From: an uncultured Bacteroidia bacterium
Lineage (GTDB): Bacteria; Bacteroidota; Bacteroidia; Bacteroidales; UBA932
Direction: 5' to 3'
NCBI GenBank assembly: GCA_902767465.1
Contig: CACXHM010000219.1
Location: forward strand, 1 to 7,538
DNA length: 7,538 nt
A program made the position numbers and the translations under genes. The notes beneath the pieces are model-generated. The model saw only the letters and a list, made by a program, of their open reading frames with translations, was not told the DNA's origin and did no database searches. Shown here one piece after another: positions 1 through 6,313 of the stretch (the stretch's first letter is position 1; each line of letters opens with the position of its first letter).

Positions 1-305
1 CGTCCCGTCGTCGTTTTTATAAACCAGAATATATTGCATGCCCCGGGTGTGGCCGTACGATGTATAATCTTGAAGCTGCATTCGAAAAGGTTAAGGAACG
101 GACATCGCATCTCAACGGCATGGTGATAGCCGTAATGGGGTGCATCGTCAACGGACCGGGAGAGATGGCTGATGCTGACTGGGGCTATGTCGGTGAAGGA
201 AACGGAAAGGTCAGTATCTATAAAAAGAACATGCCTGTGGCCAGACATGTTCCTGAAGAAGAGGCGGTTGACCTTCTTCTTAACTTTATTGAAGGCGAGC
301 GATAA
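1..305 (+). CDS. ispG: IspG (GcpE) C-terminal fragment, 4-hydroxy-3-methylbut-2-enyl diphosphate synthase
   Basis: Partial gene, cut by the left window edge. The reading frame is open from base 3, and the last 100 residues are visible up to the TAA at 303-305. IspG is a cytosolic [4Fe-4S] enzyme of the MEP pathway that converts methylerythritol cyclodiphosphate to HMBPP, an isoprenoid precursor. The fragment is the iron-sulfur domain. CPGCGRT gives two cluster cysteines (codons at 39 and 48), and GCIVNGPGE gives the third cysteine (codon 141) and the conserved glutamate (codon 162), followed by MADADWGYVG. The wording closely matches Bacteroides IspG, which in that phylum is the long form with an extra central domain, but that part lies outside the window. 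The tail ends in FIEGER, which seems a few residues shorter than in Bacteroides relatives. The ATG at 60 is internal. The last 20 bases overlap the end of psd on the other strand. Confidence 0.96.
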   Translation, partial: SRRRFYKPEYIACPGCGRTMYNLEAAFEKVKERTSHLNGMVIAVMGCIVNGPGEMADADWGYVGEGNGKVSIYKKNMPVARHVPEEEAVDLLLNFIEGER

Positions 306-945
306 TACTCTCGCAGGCCTTTACTTTATCTCCTTTCTCAACAAGAATTTCTGCATTCAGCGGCAGGAAAAAGTCCATTCTGGAGCCGAATTTGATTATG
401 CCGCATTGCTCCCCCGCCCTGACCACAAGGCCAGGCTTTGCATAATTTACTATCCGGCGTGCAAAAGTGCCGGCATGTTGCTTGAAGAGCATTGACGTTC
501 CATCAGGAGTCTGTATGCAGGTGCTTGTATGCTCGTTTTCTTCCGATGCCTTTGGTTTAAAGGCAAGCAAATGCTTGCCAGGATGATATTTGTAATAAGT
601 TACTGTTCCATTTACAGGCCAGAAGTTTGCGTGAACGTCGAAAAAATCCATGTAGACACAAACTCTCTTGCAATTGCATTTGAGGAATTCATCTTCGAAA
701 CACTCATCAATGATCACAACTTTTCCGTCTGCGGCTGAGCTTACAAGGGTGTCGGTTCCAGCAGCGGTTCTGTCAGGAACCCTGAAAAAGAATACCTGCC
801 AGATGCAGAATATCCAGCCAAAAGTAATTATTCCCCACTTCAGCCATGCGATGCTTATGAGCCGATAACTCAGCACCATGACAATGGCGGCAATTACAAA
901 GACAATTGCAAGGGTTCCTAAAGAGTCGTGGTCAATTCTTGGCAT
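286..945 (-). CDS. psd: Phosphatidylserine decarboxylase, short pyruvoyl-dependent form
   Basis: 219 residues. Psd decarboxylates phosphatidylserine to phosphatidylethanolamine at the inner membrane. Two hydrophobic segments (about 9-27 and 33-54) anchor the N-terminus. The catalytic core follows: AADGKV with D73, DVHANFWP with H105, and FGSRMDFFLP with G187-S188. In this family the chain cuts itself at Gly-Ser and the serine becomes the pyruvoyl cofactor. The FGSR-D-LP form marks the short class, not the LGST class of E. coli. The motif before D73 reads SAADGKV, where SPADGKV is common. I chose the ATG at 945 because it lies 2 bases after the cdsA stop and gives the family's usual length. 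The frame stays open upstream to 1236, but that part lies inside cdsA and does not look like Psd. The gene is the likely last member of ftsH-cdsA-psd. Its 3' end overlaps ispG by 20 bases. The serine synthase (PssA) gene is not in view. Confidence 0.95.
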   Translation of the reverse strand: MPRIDHDSLGTLAIVFVIAAIVMVLSYRLISIAWLKWGIITFGWIFCIWQVFFFRVPDRTAAGTDTLVSSAADGKVVIIDECFEDEFLKCNCKRVCVYMDFFDVHANFWPVNGTVTYYKYHPGKHLLAFKPKASEENEHTSTCIQTPDGTSMLFKQHAGTFARRIVNYAKPGLVVRAGEQCGIIKFGSRMDFFLPLNAEILVEKGDKVKACESIIARLQ

Positions 946-947
946 AG

Positions 948-1607
948 TTAAAGCAGATTGAAGATGAGAAGGTATAAACATCCTCCGGGGATGGCGGCGA
1001 GCGAACTGTCGAAACGGTCGAGAAGACCTCCGTGACCCGGAATCAGATTGCTCGAATCCTTTACCCCGCATTTTCTTTTCAACTTTGACTCGAGCAGGTC
1101 TCCGCAAACACCCAAACAATGAACGATTGCAGCAAATGCAATGCAATGTAGGGGTTGGAAACTGAGCAGTCCAAAATAATGAAGGATAAGCGAAGCAATA
1201 ATACTGAACGCCATTCCTCCCCAGAAACCTGCCCATGATTTATTGGGAGAAATAGTAGGCGCAAGTTTGTGGCTGCCGGCTTTCTGCCCAAGAAGGCTTC
1301 CAATGCAAAAAGCTCCTACATCGGAACTCCATATCATTATGAAAAGGCAAAGTAACAATTTCCCGGAGAACTCCCCGTGCCTGAAAGCAAGGAGGAAAAT
1401 CAAAGCTATGAAGAAAAGGATTGCCAGCGTCCATAAAAGTCTGTCACTTTTTGACTTGGAAATGCTGAACACTTCCCATATCATTCCAGCTGCAACAAAG
1501 GTGAAAAGCGTTGCAAACAAAAACCTGTTGAGCAGAAGACCGGCCAGCATTACAAGGACGAATACTGTGCCTGATATGGATCTGAGTATTACCTTATTCA
1601 TTTTCAT
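948..1607 (-). CDS. cdsA: Phosphatidate cytidylyltransferase (CDP-diglyceride synthase), short form
   Basis: 219 residues from the ATG at 1607; a second ATG at 1601 is equally possible. CdsA is an integral membrane enzyme that makes CDP-diacylglycerol from phosphatidate and CTP, the branch point for all phospholipids, including the substrate for PssA and then Psd. The family signature is intact at residues 174-200: SKLKRKCGVKD, then PGHGGLLDRFD. The segment WSSDVGAF (93-100) followed by SPNKSWAG (120-127) is also typical. Hydrophobic helices are visible at about 11-28, 30-48, 59-75, 83-93, 128-148 and 154-168, with a last one at 202-218. Bacteroides CdsA has about 270-280 residues; this one lacks roughly 60 between the IWEVFS region and WSSDVGAF, enough for about two helices. 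Its start overlaps the ftsH stop by 8 or 14 bases, which suggests coupled translation. The catalytic half is complete, so I take it as functional. Confidence 0.94.
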   Translation of the reverse strand: MKMNKVILRSISGTVFVLVMLAGLLLNRFLFATLFTFVAAGMIWEVFSISKSKSDRLLWTLAILFFIALIFLLAFRHGEFSGKLLLCLFIMIWSSDVGAFCIGSLLGQKAGSHKLAPTISPNKSWAGFWGGMAFSIIASLILHYFGLLSFQPLHCIAFAAIVHCLGVCGDLLESKLKRKCGVKDSSNLIPGHGGLLDRFDSSLAAIPGGCLYLLIFNLL

Positions 1608-3528
1608 CAGTTTTGACCTTTGGTCCAAGAATAGCTTCCAGATCATCAGCGAAGATGACTTCTTTTTCGAGAAGGAGTTTTGCTACTTTTTCAAAAGCGT
1701 CCCTGTTGTCTGAAAGTATCTTGAGCGTGCGTGCATGTACTTCGTCAACGATAGCTTTCACTTCTTTGTCCATCAATTCTGCTGTTTTCTCAGAATATGG
1801 CTTAGTCATTTCATAACCGCGTGTACCGGATGAATCGTAGAAAGACAGTTCTCCAACCTTGTCGCTCATTCCGTAATACTGAACCATGCTGTATGCAATG
1901 GCGGTGAGTCGTTCAAGGTCATTAAGGGCACCTGATGCAGGTTCACCGTTGATTATTTCTTCTGCGACACGGCCACCTATCAAAGTGCACATCTCATCCA
2001 TCATCCAGGACTTGGTATGGATTTTCCTTTCGCTTGGCAGGCTCCAGGTGAGGCCGAGCGCCTGTCCGCGTGGTATAAGACTGACTTTGAAGACAGGATC
2101 AGCATAGGGAAGAAGCCATCCTACAACAGCATGTCCGGCCTCATGATATGCCGTTGTTCTCTTTTCCGAGGCTGTCATGATGGTGGAATCCTTCCGCTCA
2201 AGGCCTCCTACTATACGGTCGACAGCATCCAGGAAATCCTGTTTATCGATAGCCTGTTTGTTTCGCCGTGCAGCAGTCAGGGCGGCTTCATTGCAAACAT
2301 TGGCAATGTCTGCTCCGGAGAAGCCGGGTGTATGTTTTGCCATGAATTCCACATCGAAATCCGCTGCAGTTTTCAGATTCCTGAGATGCACTTCAAAGAT
2401 TTCTTTCCGTTCCTTGAGTTCGGGGAGTTCAACATGGATCTGACGGTCAAAACGTCCCGCACGCATAAGTGCTTTGTCGAGGATATCGGCACGGTTAGTC
2501 GCTGCCAGAACAATTACTCCGCTGTTGGTACCGAACCCATCCATTTCGGTAAGGAGCTGATTGAGAGTGTTTTCCCGTTCGTCATTGGAAGACCATCCAA
2601 CATTTTTGCCACGGGCACGGCCAACTGCATCTATCTCGTCGATAAAAACTATGCAAGGAGCTTTTTCCTTTGCCTGGGCAAAGAGGTCGCGCACACGGCT
2701 TGCACCAACCCCGACGAACATTTCCACGAAATCGGAGCCACTGATTGAGAAGAACGGCACATTGGCCTCCCCTGCCACGGCTTTGGCAAGGAGGGTCTTA
2801 CCGGTTCCGGGAGGCCCAACCAGCAGTGCACCCTTGGGGATTTTGCCGCCGAGAGCTGTATACTTCTGAGGATTCTTCAGGAAATCTACAATCTCCATAA
2901 CCTCTTCCTTGGCACCGTACAGTCCGGCAACGTCTTTGAAAGTAACATTAACGGAATTTTTGTCGGCAAGTTTGCCCGTGGAACGCCCCACATTGAAGAT
3001 TCCGCCTCCCGGGCCGCCCTGTCCTTTGCCCCCCATGGCTCCGCTCATGCCGCGGAACATAAAAATCCACATGAAAATGAGAAGCAGCGGCCAAATGAGC
3101 CAGTCGAGAACATTCCGCCAGAGTTTGGCATCGTTCTCCATGTATAGCTTTACGGGCGTGGAGTCAGGAACAGTTATGGCAAGCTCGGAATTAAGGTTCT
3201 CGAACTCTGCTTCGGCCTCGAATTTGTCTGATACCAAAAAAGTAAAATGCGGAGACTTTGCAGGAAGTTGGCCTCCGGGAAAGAGTTCAGAATATTTTCC
3301 CAGGGATTCCGGTCGTATTGTGACACTGCCTTTATAATCATTGCGTACAAAATGCACGTCTTTGACGTCTCCGTCAAGAATCATCTGCTTAACCTGGGAC
3401 CATTCCACCTTTTGAGGACCGGGCCCGCTATTGTTCATGAGCATATATCCTATCCCAAGTATCAGGATAAAATATATCCAGGAAAAGTTTAGGCGGAACA
3501 CTACCTTCCTATTCTGTTTTTTCGCCAT
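1594..3528 (-). CDS. ftsH: ATP-dependent zinc metalloprotease FtsH
   Basis: 644 residues, normal family length. FtsH is a membrane-anchored hexameric AAA+ protease that removes damaged or surplus membrane and cytosolic proteins. In order: TM1 at about 15-31, a periplasmic domain at 32-140, TM2 at about 141-158, a Gly-rich linker (162-176), and the AAA module with Walker A GPPGTGKT (238-245), pore loop MFVG (270-273), Walker B VFIDEID (294-300) and arginine fingers R359 and R362 in RAGRFDRQ. The protease part follows, with zinc motif HEAGH (462-466) and the likely third ligand D537 in GALNDLE. The start MAKKQNRK (ATG at 3528) fits the family. The frame is open up to 3675, but those 49 residues run into birA on the other strand and look unlike FtsH. 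It heads the ftsH-cdsA-psd run. There is no Shine-Dalgarno, only an A-rich leader. In other Bacteroidota rsfS usually sits just upstream; here it is absent. Confidence 0.98.
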   Translation of the reverse strand: MAKKQNRKVVFRLNFSWIYFILILGIGYMLMNNSGPGPQKVEWSQVKQMILDGDVKDVHFVRNDYKGSVTIRPESLGKYSELFPGGQLPAKSPHFTFLVSDKFEAEAEFENLNSELAITVPDSTPVKLYMENDAKLWRNVLDWLIWPLLLIFMWIFMFRGMSGAMGGKGQGGPGGGIFNVGRSTGKLADKNSVNVTFKDVAGLYGAKEEVMEIVDFLKNPQKYTALGGKIPKGALLVGPPGTGKTLLAKAVAGEANVPFFSISGSDFVEMFVGVGASRVRDLFAQAKEKAPCIVFIDEIDAVGRARGKNVGWSSNDERENTLNQLLTEMDGFGTNSGVIVLAATNRADILDKALMRAGRFDRQIHVELPELKERKEIFEVHLRNLKTAADFDVEFMAKHTPGFSGADIANVCNEAALTAARRNKQAIDKQDFLDAVDRIVGGLERKDSTIMTASEKRTTAYHEAGHAVVGWLLPYADPVFKVSLIPRGQALGLTWSLPSERKIHTKSWMMDEMCTLIGGRVAEEIINGEPASGALNDLERLTAIAYSMVQYYGMSDKVGELSFYDSSGTRGYEMTKPYSEKTAELMDKEVKAIVDEVHARTLKILSDNRDAFEKVAKLLLEKEVIFADDLEAILGPKVKTDENE

Positions 3529-3543
3529 TTTCGATAATAGTTG

Positions 3544-3551
3544 TATTTTTG
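3544..3551 (+). promoter_or_regulatory. Putative Bacteroidetes -7 box for birA
   Basis: TATTTTTG matches the Bacteroidetes sigma-A -7 consensus TAnnTTTG at every fixed position. A TTCG at 3521-3524, 19 bases upstream, is one mismatch from the -33 element TTTG. Transcription would begin near 3555-3557, about 15 bases before the chosen birA GTG. The match is seen directly; promoter activity is inferred. Confidence 0.55.
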
Positions 3552-3580
3552 CACTGAAATATACAAATATAGTGACAAAA
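3546..3580. repeat. Imperfect inverted repeat between birA and ftsH (possible operator)
   Basis: The left arm TTTTTGCACT (3546-3555) and the right arm AGTGACAAAA (3571-3580) are complementary at 8 of 10 positions, and one more pair outside (3545/3581) also matches. The centre is near 3563. Both putative -7 boxes lie in or across the arms, so a dimeric regulator bound here would cover both promoters. AT-rich promoter DNA can give such symmetry by chance, but the CACT/AGTG core is not pure A/T. Confidence 0.35.
3564..3571 (-). promoter_or_regulatory. Putative Bacteroidetes -7 box for ftsH
   Basis: Read on the minus strand, 3571 to 3564 is TATATTTG, a full match to TAnnTTTG. TGTG at 3594-3591, 19 bases upstream, is a weak fit to the -33 TTTG. 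The expected start near 3558-3560 gives a leader of about 30 bases before the ftsH ATG. This would drive ftsH-cdsA-psd, since no other gap in that run has room for a promoter outside coding sequence. Confidence 0.55.
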
Positions 3581-4258
3581 TCGATACTTTCACATACTAA
3601 ATGCCCTATCGAGTGGCTGAAATGCACCGATTCTACGAATCTGGATATTCGCAGAAGGATGTCAGAACTTGACAATCTGTCAGTGATAGCAGCCGTTTTT
3701 CAAACAGCGGGGCGTGGTCAGGGCTGTCATACATGGGTCTCTCCTGCGGGAGAAAACCTGACTTTCAGTTTGTTGCTACGTTTCGGTGAATCAAATCTTC
3801 GCGAACTTAAGGCGACTGAGGGCGTTCGTATCACCCAGCTGGCGACGGTATCCATGTTGTCTTTTCTTGCTTCCGAGGGAGTCAGTGCAAGAATCAAATG
3901 GCCAAATGATGTCTGGGTTGGTGAAAAGAAAATCTGCGGGATGTTGATAGAGAACATTCTAAACGGTGAAATGATCACTGAGAGCATTGTAGGAATCGGA
4001 CTTAATCTGAACCAGGTCACCTTTGATCCTGCTCTCCCGAATCCTGTTTCTCTGCATCAGTTGACCGGACGTTTTTATGACCCTGCCGAAGCACTTGAAC
4101 GTCTCTATGCGGAAATCTGCCGCAATGCTGTCTTGTTAAACAGCGATGACGGCAGATTCAAGTTGGAGAAACTCTTTTCCGATAATCTCTTTTATTTAGA
4201 TAAGCACCTGCAAGACAGGTTGGAAGGCGCTATTGCGAGTTTCGAAGCTCAGAAATAG
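3572..4258 (+). CDS. birA: Biotin--[acetyl-CoA-carboxylase] ligase, C-terminally shortened
   Basis: 228 residues from a GTG at 3572. The enzyme makes biotinyl-AMP and transfers biotin to the carrier domain of biotin-dependent carboxylases. The catalytic domain is clear: EWLKCTDSTN, GRGQGCHTWVSP with ENLTFSLLL after it, then KWPNDVWVGEKKICGMLIE and GIGLNLNQ. No DNA-binding domain precedes it, so this is the ligase-only type and not a repressor. GTG is the only usual start codon between the upstream ATG codons (3431, 3437, inside ftsH) and the needed DSTN motif. The last recognisable part is FSDNLFYLDKHLQ; relatives continue for about 45 residues as a small SH3-like C-terminal domain, which is missing. 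The stop TAG at 4256-4258 lies inside the rpe 3' end, with 29 bases of overlap. The ATP/biotin loop reads GRGQGCH, where E. coli has GRGRRGR. Activity is likely but unproven. Confidence 0.92.
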   Translation: MTKSILSHTKCPIEWLKCTDSTNLDIRRRMSELDNLSVIAAVFQTAGRGQGCHTWVSPAGENLTFSLLLRFGESNLRELKATEGVRITQLATVSMLSFLASEGVSARIKWPNDVWVGEKKICGMLIENILNGEMITESIVGIGLNLNQVTFDPALPNPVSLHQLTGRFYDPAEALERLYAEICRNAVLLNSDDGRFKLEKLFSDNLFYLDKHLQDRLEGAIASFEAQK

Positions 4259-4259
4259 C
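4229..4259. repeat. Interrupted hairpin spanning the birA/rpe convergent overlap
   Basis: GCTATT (4229-4234) pairs perfectly with AATAGC (4254-4259). Inside, GAGTT (4237-4241) pairs with AGCTC (4246-4250), including one G-T pair, around a 4-base loop. A 2-by-3 base bulge separates the stems. The right arm holds the birA TAG and the left arm holds the rpe TAG on the other strand. No T-run follows on either side, so it is not a standard intrinsic terminator. Three of the six outer pairs follow automatically from both genes using TAG. Confidence 0.45.
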
Positions 4260-4883
4260 TGTAGCGGGATTATCTGCCTTGAATACAGAACTTCCGGCTA
4301 CAAAAATACTTGCTCCTGCCTGGGCGAGAAGTTTTGCATTGGCATTGCTTACACCTCCATCAACCTCTATGGGTGCTGAATTGCCGCGACGGTCAAGTTC
4401 CGCCTTCAGCACGGCTATCCTTTCCAAACTTTCAGGAATGAATTTCTGACCTCCGAATCCGGCAAATACCGACATTATAAGAAAATAATCTGCCTGGCCG
4501 ATGAAAGGGAAAAGATCTTCAACGGCTATGTCCGGATTGATAACAAGCCCTGCCTTCATTCCGTGCGAACGAATGTCTGCAAGAATGGTTGACGCGTCTT
4601 CACGCGCGGCTTCGAGATGGAAACTCATCATGCTTACGCCCAGTTCCGCACAGCGTTTGACCCATCTTTCAGGATGCACTACCATAAAGTGTGCATCCAT
4701 GGGTATTGTCGCAATTTTTGAAACTGCTTCTACTACAGGAAAACCAAAAGAAATGTTTGGCACAAAACTGCCGTCCATTATGTCGAGGTGGATGAGGTCG
4801 GCGCTTTTGTTGAGCATTTCTATGTCGGCTCCAAGCCGGGCAAAATCGGCGGAAAGAATAGAGGGGGCTATTTGAAGTTGCAT
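4230..4883 (-). CDS. rpe: Ribulose-phosphate 3-epimerase
   Basis: 217 residues, the normal full length. Rpe interconverts ribulose 5-phosphate and xylulose 5-phosphate in the cytosolic pentose phosphate pathway. It is a TIM barrel with the metal ligands and catalytic acids in place: H32 and D34 in IHLDIMDG, H65 in MDAHFMV, and D175 in EVDGG. The N-terminus IAPSILSADF is the family hallmark, and VAGSSVF (195-201) is the C-terminal phosphate-binding end. The loop-6 motif, usually V-(N/E)-PGFGGQ, reads VFAGFGGQ (139-146), so the residue pair before GFGGQ is changed. The ATG at 4883 overlaps the pepD stop by 16 bases, so the gene is likely translated with pepD as the last member of dnaA-pepD-rpe. 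The TAG stop (4232-4230) overlaps birA by 29 bases. Confidence 0.97.
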   Translation of the reverse strand: MQLQIAPSILSADFARLGADIEMLNKSADLIHLDIMDGSFVPNISFGFPVVEAVSKIATIPMDAHFMVVHPERWVKRCAELGVSMMSFHLEAAREDASTILADIRSHGMKAGLVINPDIAVEDLFPFIGQADYFLIMSVFAGFGGQKFIPESLERIAVLKAELDRRGNSAPIEVDGGVSNANAKLLAQAGASIFVAGSSVFKADNPATAISELRNSQ

Positions 4884-6292
4884 ACTACATCGTCAAGAAG
4901 TTTGACAAACCGGTCCATGGAAGCGAGTTCCAGTTTTTCTCCGGGAGCATGTACCCCGCGAAGTGTGGGACCAAAAGATATCATATCGAGATCGGGGAAT
5001 TTTTCAAGGAAAAGACCACATTCGAGACCCGCATGAATGGCTAACACAAGCGGTTCCTGCGAAAAGAGCATGCGATACGACCGGACACAGATCTGAAGGA
5101 TATTTGATTTGAGATTTGGATTCCATCCGGGATATTTGCTGTAACTTGAGACCTCGGCACCGACTTTGGTAAAAACTGCGGCAACCTTGTTTACAAGTGC
5201 ATCAAGTTCGGCCTCTACGCTGCTCCTCTGACTGGTGGCCACCTTGATTACTCCGTCTTCCGGCATACTTACGGCTGCAAGGTTGGTCGATGTCTGGACA
5301 AGCCCTTCGATGTCGGGACTCATCTTCTCTACACCATGTGGACAAGTAGCGAGAGCTTTCAGTAACCTCGATGCAACTGCGAAAGAAATTGCCCTGGAGC
5401 ATTTTGCCGGCTCTGCGCTGAAACTCAGGCCTGGTTCTGTGTCAGAATATTCGTGTTTTTGCTCCCTTGCGTAAGTCTCGAACGCGGCAAGAAGCGATGA
5501 AGCATCCTTTGCTGCGACCACGGCAGTGCAATCACGGGCTATTGCATTTGACTTCCCTCCTCCAATTATGCTGCAAAGCAGCAATTCTCCGGAAGTAAAG
5601 CGCCACGCGAGGAAGTCAGACATGAGTTTAACCGTGTTTGCGCGATGTTTGTTGATATCGTCACCACTATGTCCGCCCTGAGCACCGTAAATGTGAAGTT
5701 CAATAATAGAGTAGTCGTTTTTTATTGGCTCTGTTTCATATTTGAAAACAGCATCGGTATGTTCTCCTCCGGCGCAGCCGATGAACAGCTGCCCTTCATC
5801 TTCGGAATCAAGGTTAATGAGTGTTTTTCCGGTAAAGAATCCTTCTTCAAGAGCGTTGGCACCATCCATCCCCGTTTCCTCAGAAATTGTGAAAAGGCTT
5901 TCGATCCGTCCTGAGGGCGTTCCGCTTTCCATCAATGCGAGGCAGGCCGCGACTCCGATTCCGTCATCTGCTCCGAGAGTGGTGTTTTTGGCGATCATCC
6001 ATCCGTCTTCTATTTCGAAAGGTATCGGATCCTTTGAAAAATCGAAATCAAAACCGGAAATTTTTTCGCAGACCATGTCTTGATGCGCCTGAAGCACGAT
6101 TGTTGGCACATCTTCTTTTCCCTGGCTTGCAGGTTTAATAATGAGGACGTTGCCAATAGGATCAGTTTTGTATTCAAGTCCGCGTGCCTTGGCCCAATTG
6201 CACAGATAATCTGTCATTGGACCTTCGTGACCGGACTCCCTGGGAATACGCGTGATTTCCTTGAATATTTCAAGTACTGCTTCAGAAGTCAT
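4868..6292 (-). CDS. pepD: Cytosol non-specific dipeptidase / aminoacyl-histidine dipeptidase, M20C family
   Basis: 474 residues, normal for the family (about 480-490). This is a two-zinc cytosolic enzyme that splits dipeptides such as Xaa-His. Visible metal and catalytic residues: H70 and D72 in LQAHQDMV, bridging D109 in LGADDG, the E138-E139 pair in TISEETG (general base plus ligand), D162 in NLDSED, and H448 in VHAPGE near the C-terminus. HAGLECG, about 35 residues before H448, is conserved in PepD. The lid domain lies roughly at residues 185-390, with GAQGGHSG at its start. The ATG at 6292 lies 21 bases after the dnaA stop, with no hairpin or promoter evident in between, so the gene is probably read through from dnaA. 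Its end overlaps rpe by 16 bases. Substrate range cannot be told from sequence. Confidence 0.96.
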   Translation of the reverse strand: MTSEAVLEIFKEITRIPRESGHEGPMTDYLCNWAKARGLEYKTDPIGNVLIIKPASQGKEDVPTIVLQAHQDMVCEKISGFDFDFSKDPIPFEIEDGWMIAKNTTLGADDGIGVAACLALMESGTPSGRIESLFTISEETGMDGANALEEGFFTGKTLINLDSEDEGQLFIGCAGGEHTDAVFKYETEPIKNDYSIIELHIYGAQGGHSGDDINKHRANTVKLMSDFLAWRFTSGELLLCSIIGGGKSNAIARDCTAVVAAKDASSLLAAFETYAREQKHEYSDTEPGLSFSAEPAKCSRAISFAVASRLLKALATCPHGVEKMSPDIEGLVQTSTNLAAVSMPEDGVIKVATSQRSSVEAELDALVNKVAAVFTKVGAEVSSYSKYPGWNPNLKSNILQICVRSYRMLFSQEPLVLAIHAGLECGLFLEKFPDLDMISFGPTLRGVHAPGEKLELASMDRFVKLLDDVVCNFK

Positions 6293-6313
6293 ATTATACT
6301 AATTGAATAATAA

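Noticed and set aside
946..1236. Upstream extension of psd by 97 residues
   Set aside because: It lies wholly inside the cdsA coding region, has no Psd-like sequence, and the ATG at 945 gives the family length 2 bases after the cdsA stop.
1608..1646. Earlier ATG for cdsA at 1646
   Set aside because: It adds 13 polar residues inside the ftsH end, and the first helix of CdsA fits best from MKMNKV at 1607 or MNKV at 1601.
2017..2748. Open plus-strand frame of 243 residues opposite ftsH
   Set aside because: It is a shadow of a strongly conserved ftsH region, and its translation shows no recognisable domain.
3431..3571. birA beginning at the ATG at 3431
   Set aside because: This would place 98 bases inside the ftsH start and add about 47 residues unlike BirA or any DNA-binding domain. 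It would also place both putative promoters inside the gene.
3529..3675. Earlier ATG for ftsH at 3675
   Set aside because: The extra 49 residues overlap birA and the promoter region, and FtsH proteins begin near MAKK before the first membrane helix.
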